64,000 nucleotides of DNA from Paragemmobacter straminiformis (GTDB taxonomy: Bacteria > Pseudomonadota > Alphaproteobacteria > Rhodobacterales > Rhodobacteraceae). Location: contig NZ_JACLQD010000001.1 in the NCBI RefSeq assembly GCF_014243445.1, positions 682,001 through 746,000 of the forward strand. The letters run 5' to 3'. The notes beneath the pieces are model-generated. The model saw only the letters and a list, made by a program, of their open reading frames with translations, ran no database searches and had not been told where the DNA came from. The position numbers and the translations under genes are program-made. Numbering within the stretch: the stretch's first letter is position 1; every line of letters begins with the position of its first letter. Shown here piece after piece: positions 60,851 to 64,000 of this stretch.

Positions 60851-62404
60851 ATGCCGCAGCTTGACCTGACCGCCCTGACCGCAGCCCTTGATGCGCTGCC
60901 CAAGCGTTTCCCCGGACCGGGGGGCGTGGCGGGCGTGATGCTTGAGGGCAAGGTGATCGCCACCCGCGCATGGGGCTATGCCAACCTTGACAGCGCAAAG
61001 CCCATGACAACGGACACGCGCCTGCCCATCTGTTCGATCAGCAAGCAATTCACCTGTCAGGTTCTGCTGGCCACGCTGGGCGAGCCGGAAGCCTATGACC
61101 ACCGCGTCGCCGATTACCTGCCCAAATTCACCGGCCCGCTGCCAAGCCTGCGCCAGTTGTGCAACAACCAGTCGGGCCTGCGCGACTACTGGGCGCTGAC
61201 GGTCCTGCAAGGGGCCTTGGCCGAACAGCCCTTCCGGCGCGAGGATGCCTTGCCGCTGATCGCGCGGATGAAGACGGGGCATTTCCCGCCGGGCAGCCAG
61301 TATTCCTACTGCAACTGCAACTTCCGCATCGTGTCGGAAATCATCGAAAGCGAAACGGGCAGGCCGCTCGATGCGCTTTATGCCGAACATATCTTCGGCC
61401 CCGCGGGCATGAAGACCGCCGTTCTGACCGCCGACACCAGCCACCCCGAGGACGGGGTCGTGGGCTACGAGGGGACCGATGCGACCGGCTTCTTTCCGGC
61501 AGAGAACGCGATCTACTGGGTGGGGGATGCGGGCATTTCCGCCTCGCTCGGGGATATGCTGGCCTATGAGGCGTGGATCGACGCCACGCGCGACGATGCG
61601 GCCGGGCTTTACCGCCGCGCCGCGGCCCCGCCGCGCTTTGCCGATGGCGCGCCCGCCTTTTACGGCTACGGCCTTGCGCATGAGACCATCGCGGGGTTGC
61701 CCTTCATCGGCCATGCGGGGGCCTTGCGCGGGTTCCGCGCCCAGCGCCTGAATTGCCGCGAGGCGCGCTTGTCGGTGGTGGTGATGTTCAACCACGAAGC
61801 CAGCCCCCATGCCGCCGCCGAAAGCCTGATCAACGCAGGCCTCGGCCATGCGGAGCCGGAACCCGCCCCCCTGCCCGATGGCTGGGAGGGGCAGTGGATC
61901 GGGCCGAACGGGCTGCTTGCCCGCATCGAAAGCGGACGCCGCAAGGCGACGCTGCGCTATGCGACTTCGCCCGACACGGTGACCTTGGCAGCCGATGGCA
62001 CGCTGGCGGCTGCGGGTCTGTCGCTGGCAAGACAGGGCGACGCGCTGGTGATGCGGCGCGATTTCGACAACCTGACCGCCAGCTTCGCCCCGCTGGCCAC
62101 GATCGACCACGCCGACGCCTCTGGCATCGCGGGGCGCTGGCATTCGGACGAGCTAGAGGCCGAGGTGACGGTCGAGGTGCGCGACGGCGGGGTCTTCGCC
62201 CGTTTCACCGGAATGCTCGGCTCGGGGCGGATGGAGCGCATGGCACCCGTCTGTCCCGATGTCTGGATCGTGGCCACCCGCCGCTCGATGGACGCCCCCG
62301 CCCCCGGAGACTGGACCGTGACGGTCGGGCGCGATGGCAAGGGCGCCGCAACCTTTTTGACGCTGGGGTGCTGGCTGGCGCGCGGGGTGACCTACCGGCG
62401 CTAG
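60851..62404 (+). CDS. dap: D-aminopeptidase (DAP-type penicillin-recognising serine hydrolase)
   Basis: 517 residues from the ATG at 60851. This start is preferred over one 6 bp earlier since AAGGGG lies at correct spacing and the numbering then matches Ochrobactrum DAP. Catalytic motifs: Ser62-x-x-Lys65 in CSISKQF, Tyr153-x-Asn155 in YCNCN, and His288-x-Gly in GHAGALRG. The C-terminal 190 residues correspond to the two beta-barrel domains of DAP. It removes N-terminal D-amino acids from peptides. No signal peptide is seen, so it acts in the cytoplasm. The peptide importer upstream probably supplies the substrate. Confidence 0.85.
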   Translation: MPQLDLTALTAALDALPKRFPGPGGVAGVMLEGKVIATRAWGYANLDSAKPMTTDTRLPICSISKQFTCQVLLATLGEPEAYDHRVADYLPKFTGPLPSLRQLCNNQSGLRDYWALTVLQGALAEQPFRREDALPLIARMKTGHFPPGSQYSYCNCNFRIVSEIIESETGRPLDALYAEHIFGPAGMKTAVLTADTSHPEDGVVGYEGTDATGFFPAENAIYWVGDAGISASLGDMLAYEAWIDATRDDAAGLYRRAAAPPRFADGAPAFYGYGLAHETIAGLPFIGHAGALRGFRAQRLNCREARLSVVVMFNHEASPHAAAESLINAGLGHAEPEPAPLPDGWEGQWIGPNGLLARIESGRRKATLRYATSPDTVTLAADGTLAAAGLSLARQGDALVMRRDFDNLTASFAPLATIDHADASGIAGRWHSDELEAEVTVEVRDGGVFARFTGMLGSGRMERMAPVCPDVWIVATRRSMDAPAPGDWTVTVGRDGKGAATFLTLGCWLARGVTYRR

Positions 62405-62632
62405 CGCGGCGCGCCCCGTGCCGCAGGCGGGGCAGGTCTGGCCTGTTGCGAAAATCATTTGCCTGAACGGGCCGAGTATTACAGTGTTCATGGGCAATTA
62501 TGCCCTGTGCCCCATCGCTAGATGCGGCCGAGTGACGACCATCGTTTTGCTGACTTTGTGTAGTGTCGAAAGCCTGCTCCGTTTCCTGCGGATGTGATTT
62601 CAGACTTACCTGCGAATTCGAAGGACCAGTCC

Positions 62633-62992
62633 ATGATAGACCGCCGCGCCATCGACCGTCTGTACGAGACCGTCGGAAGCGATCCCGAAAGCCTGATCGA
62701 GATGATCGAGTCCTTTCTGGAAGAGGGGCCGGTTCTGGTTGCGCAACTGGCCGGGGCCGCCGCCGCGCGGGATTTCGTGCTGATGCGCCGGACCGCGCAT
62801 TCGCTGAAATCGAACGCCCGCGACTTTGGCGCGACCCGACTGGGGGCGCATTGCGCCGAGATCGAAGAAGAGTTGCGCGCCGGGCAGGAACCCGATGACG
62901 CAGCCCGCCGCGCGGCCACGGTCGGCGCGGAATGGCAGGTCGTCGAGCCTGCCTTGCGCGCGCTTGCGGCGGAGTTCGGGGCGCTGGCATGA
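62633..62992 (+). CDS. Hpt-domain phosphotransfer protein
   Basis: 119 residues from the ATG at 62633, with AAGGA upstream. A single histidine phosphotransfer domain: IDRLYETVGSDPESLIEMIE, then the phospho-acceptor His in RRTAHSLKSNARDFGA and LGAHCAEIEEELRAG. It would carry a phosphoryl group between a hybrid kinase and a receiver. It overlaps the downstream receiver gene by 4 bp (ATGA), which makes that receiver the likely partner. Confidence 0.87.
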   Translation: MIDRRAIDRLYETVGSDPESLIEMIESFLEEGPVLVAQLAGAAAARDFVLMRRTAHSLKSNARDFGATRLGAHCAEIEEELRAGQEPDDAARRAATVGAEWQVVEPALRALAAEFGALA

Positions 62993-64000
62993 CGATCGAA
63001 GCCAAGGTTCTGGTCGTCGACGACAGCCGCACCTCGCGGATGATCGTGAACAAGGCTTTGCAACAGCTGGGCTGCCAGACGGTCGAGGCGGCATCGGGGC
63101 GCGAGGCGCTTGACCTGATGGGGCGTGACAGTTTCGATCTGGTCCTGCTTGACATCGAAATGCCCGAGATGGACGGGCTGGCCGTGCTGCGGCAGATGCG
63201 GGCAACGGGTGACCGGCTCAACACTCCGGTTCTGGTGATCTCGGGGCAAGAGGGCAATCTGGACGTGGTCGTTGCCGCCATCGAGCTGGGGGCCGAGGAT
63301 TTTCTGCCCAAACCCTTTGACCCGACGCTGTTTCGCGCCCGTGTCGCATCATGCGTCGAGAAAAAGCGCCTGCGCGATACGGAGATCGACTACCTGCGGC
63401 AGATGGACAAGCTGTCGGAAGCGGCGATGGTGATGGAAAGCGGCAAGTTCCACCCCGCCAACCTCGGGCTGGAAGCGGTCGCGGCGCGGCCGGATTCGGC
63501 GGGGCGGCTGGCCGCTGTCTTTGTCGAGATGGCGACGCAGGTCTATGACCGCGAACTTGCCCTGCAACGCAATGTCCGCACACTGAAGGGCGGCGCGGTC
63601 CTGCTGCTTTCGGGGCTGCTGTGGGGATTGGTGGTCCCCTTGTCGGTGATGATCTACCGCGAGAACCCGCTGACGCTTGGCGTGACCTTCTGGTCGAACC
63701 TCGTGGCCGGGCTGGTGTGCTGCGGCTGGGCGGTGGCGACGGGCAAGAGCCTGCGCATCACCTGGTCCGAGTTCCTGTTCCTGCTGGTCTGGGCGCTGAT
63801 CTTCGGCTTCAGCAGTGTCGTGCTGTTCGAGGCGGCGGGGCGCGTCTCGGGGATTGCCCTGTCGATCATCATGGCGATGCAGGGCTTTGCGGTCTTTGCC
63901 ATCGCGGCCGTGATGCGGATCGAGGCGCCAAGCCTGCGGCGGTTCATCGGCCTTGCGCTGGGGCTGGTCGGCGTGCTGGCCCTGTTGCTGGTGCGCGAGG
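62989..64000 (+). CDS. Response-regulator receiver domain fused to an EamA/DMT transporter (runs off the window)
   Basis: 337 codons are open to the window edge with no stop or frame change. Residues 5-118 are a complete receiver domain: acidic pair Asp11-Asp12, phospho-acceptor Asp55 (LVLLDIEMPEMDG), Ser85 (VISGQ) and Lys108 (FLPKPF). A charged linker follows (119-196, perhaps coiled coil: KKRLRDTEIDYLRQMDKLSE). From about 197 an EamA half begins (KGGAVLLLSGLLWGLVVPLS) with five hydrophobic segments to the edge; the second half is presumably beyond it. The coupled Hpt gene suggests a phosphorelay that acts on a membrane transporter or transporter-like sensor rather than on DNA. Confidence 0.85.
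   Translation, partial: MTIEAKVLVVDDSRTSRMIVNKALQQLGCQTVEAASGREALDLMGRDSFDLVLLDIEMPEMDGLAVLRQMRATGDRLNTPVLVISGQEGNLDVVVAAIELGAEDFLPKPFDPTLFRARVASCVEKKRLRDTEIDYLRQMDKLSEAAMVMESGKFHPANLGLEAVAARPDSAGRLAAVFVEMATQVYDRELALQRNVRTLKGGAVLLLSGLLWGLVVPLSVMIYRENPLTLGVTFWSNLVAGLVCCGWAVATGKSLRITWSEFLFLLVWALIFGFSSVVLFEAAGRVSGIALSIIMAMQGFAVFAIAAVMRIEAPSLRRFIGLALGLVGVLALLLVRE

Noticed and set aside
59180-62143. A 987-codon open frame on the minus strand opposite the peptide-binding protein and D-aminopeptidase genes
   Set aside because: It is the high-GC mirror of two well-supported plus-strand genes, has a His/Arg/Gln-rich meaningless composition and no domain.

Overview
The window looks like the chromosome of an alphaproteobacterium, most likely a member of the Rhodobacteraceae. 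The support is a GC-rich background, an alphaproteobacterial SOS box (GTTC-N7-GTTC) in front of dnaE2, a large RTX/Hint secreted protein, and G+C-rich extragenic repeats containing CGAGTATTTGGGCAAGG. No genus can be named from the sequence alone.

Layout. (1) 1-3.6 kb: accessory DNA with a hipBA toxin-antitoxin pair cut by the window edge, a serine recombinase, nested inverted repeats and a small HTH regulator. (2) 3.7-32.7 kb: a large catabolic island for carbohydrate acids. It has a complete LtnD-OtnK-OtnC-OtnI set for four-carbon acid sugars, an HpcH/HpaI aldolase, three aldehyde dehydrogenases, four SDRs, two HIBADH-family dehydrogenases, a 2-hydroxyacid dehydrogenase, two SMP-30 lactonases, two MmgE/PrpD proteins, a GMC oxidoreductase, a two-domain cupin, a ribose/xylose-type ABC importer, an MFS permease and one LysR regulator. 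Six copies of a 15-bp inverted repeat, ATAAC-N5-GTTAT (a T-N11-A LysR box), lie in the intergenic regions, so the island is probably one regulon. (3) 33.0-36.9 kb: a visibly AT-richer insert. It holds an unusual ATPase that ends in a cold-shock-like domain and an OST-HTH/LOTUS-like domain, next to a convergent PD-(D/E)XK nuclease-like gene; this is a candidate defence or RNA-linked system. (4) 37.1-64 kb: high-GC sequence that looks like core genome, beginning at a tRNA-Pro(CGG).

The core part holds an EamA transporter, leuB, three related membrane proteins (two with LytTR DNA-binding domains), an endonuclease/exonuclease/phosphatase protein, leuD-leuC, a SOUL haem-binding protein, an orphan dnaE2 that has lost its C-terminal OB region, the RTX/Hint protein, an MltB-type transglycosylase, and a peptide ABC transporter operon followed by a D-aminopeptidase. 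It ends with an Hpt protein translationally coupled to a response-regulator receiver fused to an EamA transporter, which runs off the right edge.

How it works together (inference): the importer brings in a sugar or sugar derivative. The GMC enzyme and SDRs would oxidise it to lactones, SMP-30 proteins would open them, PrpD/HpcH/dehydrogenase enzymes would process and split the acids, and the Otn branch would turn C4 acids into dihydroxyacetone phosphate. The actual substrate cannot be read from the sequence. All family assignments are by eye; no database search was run.
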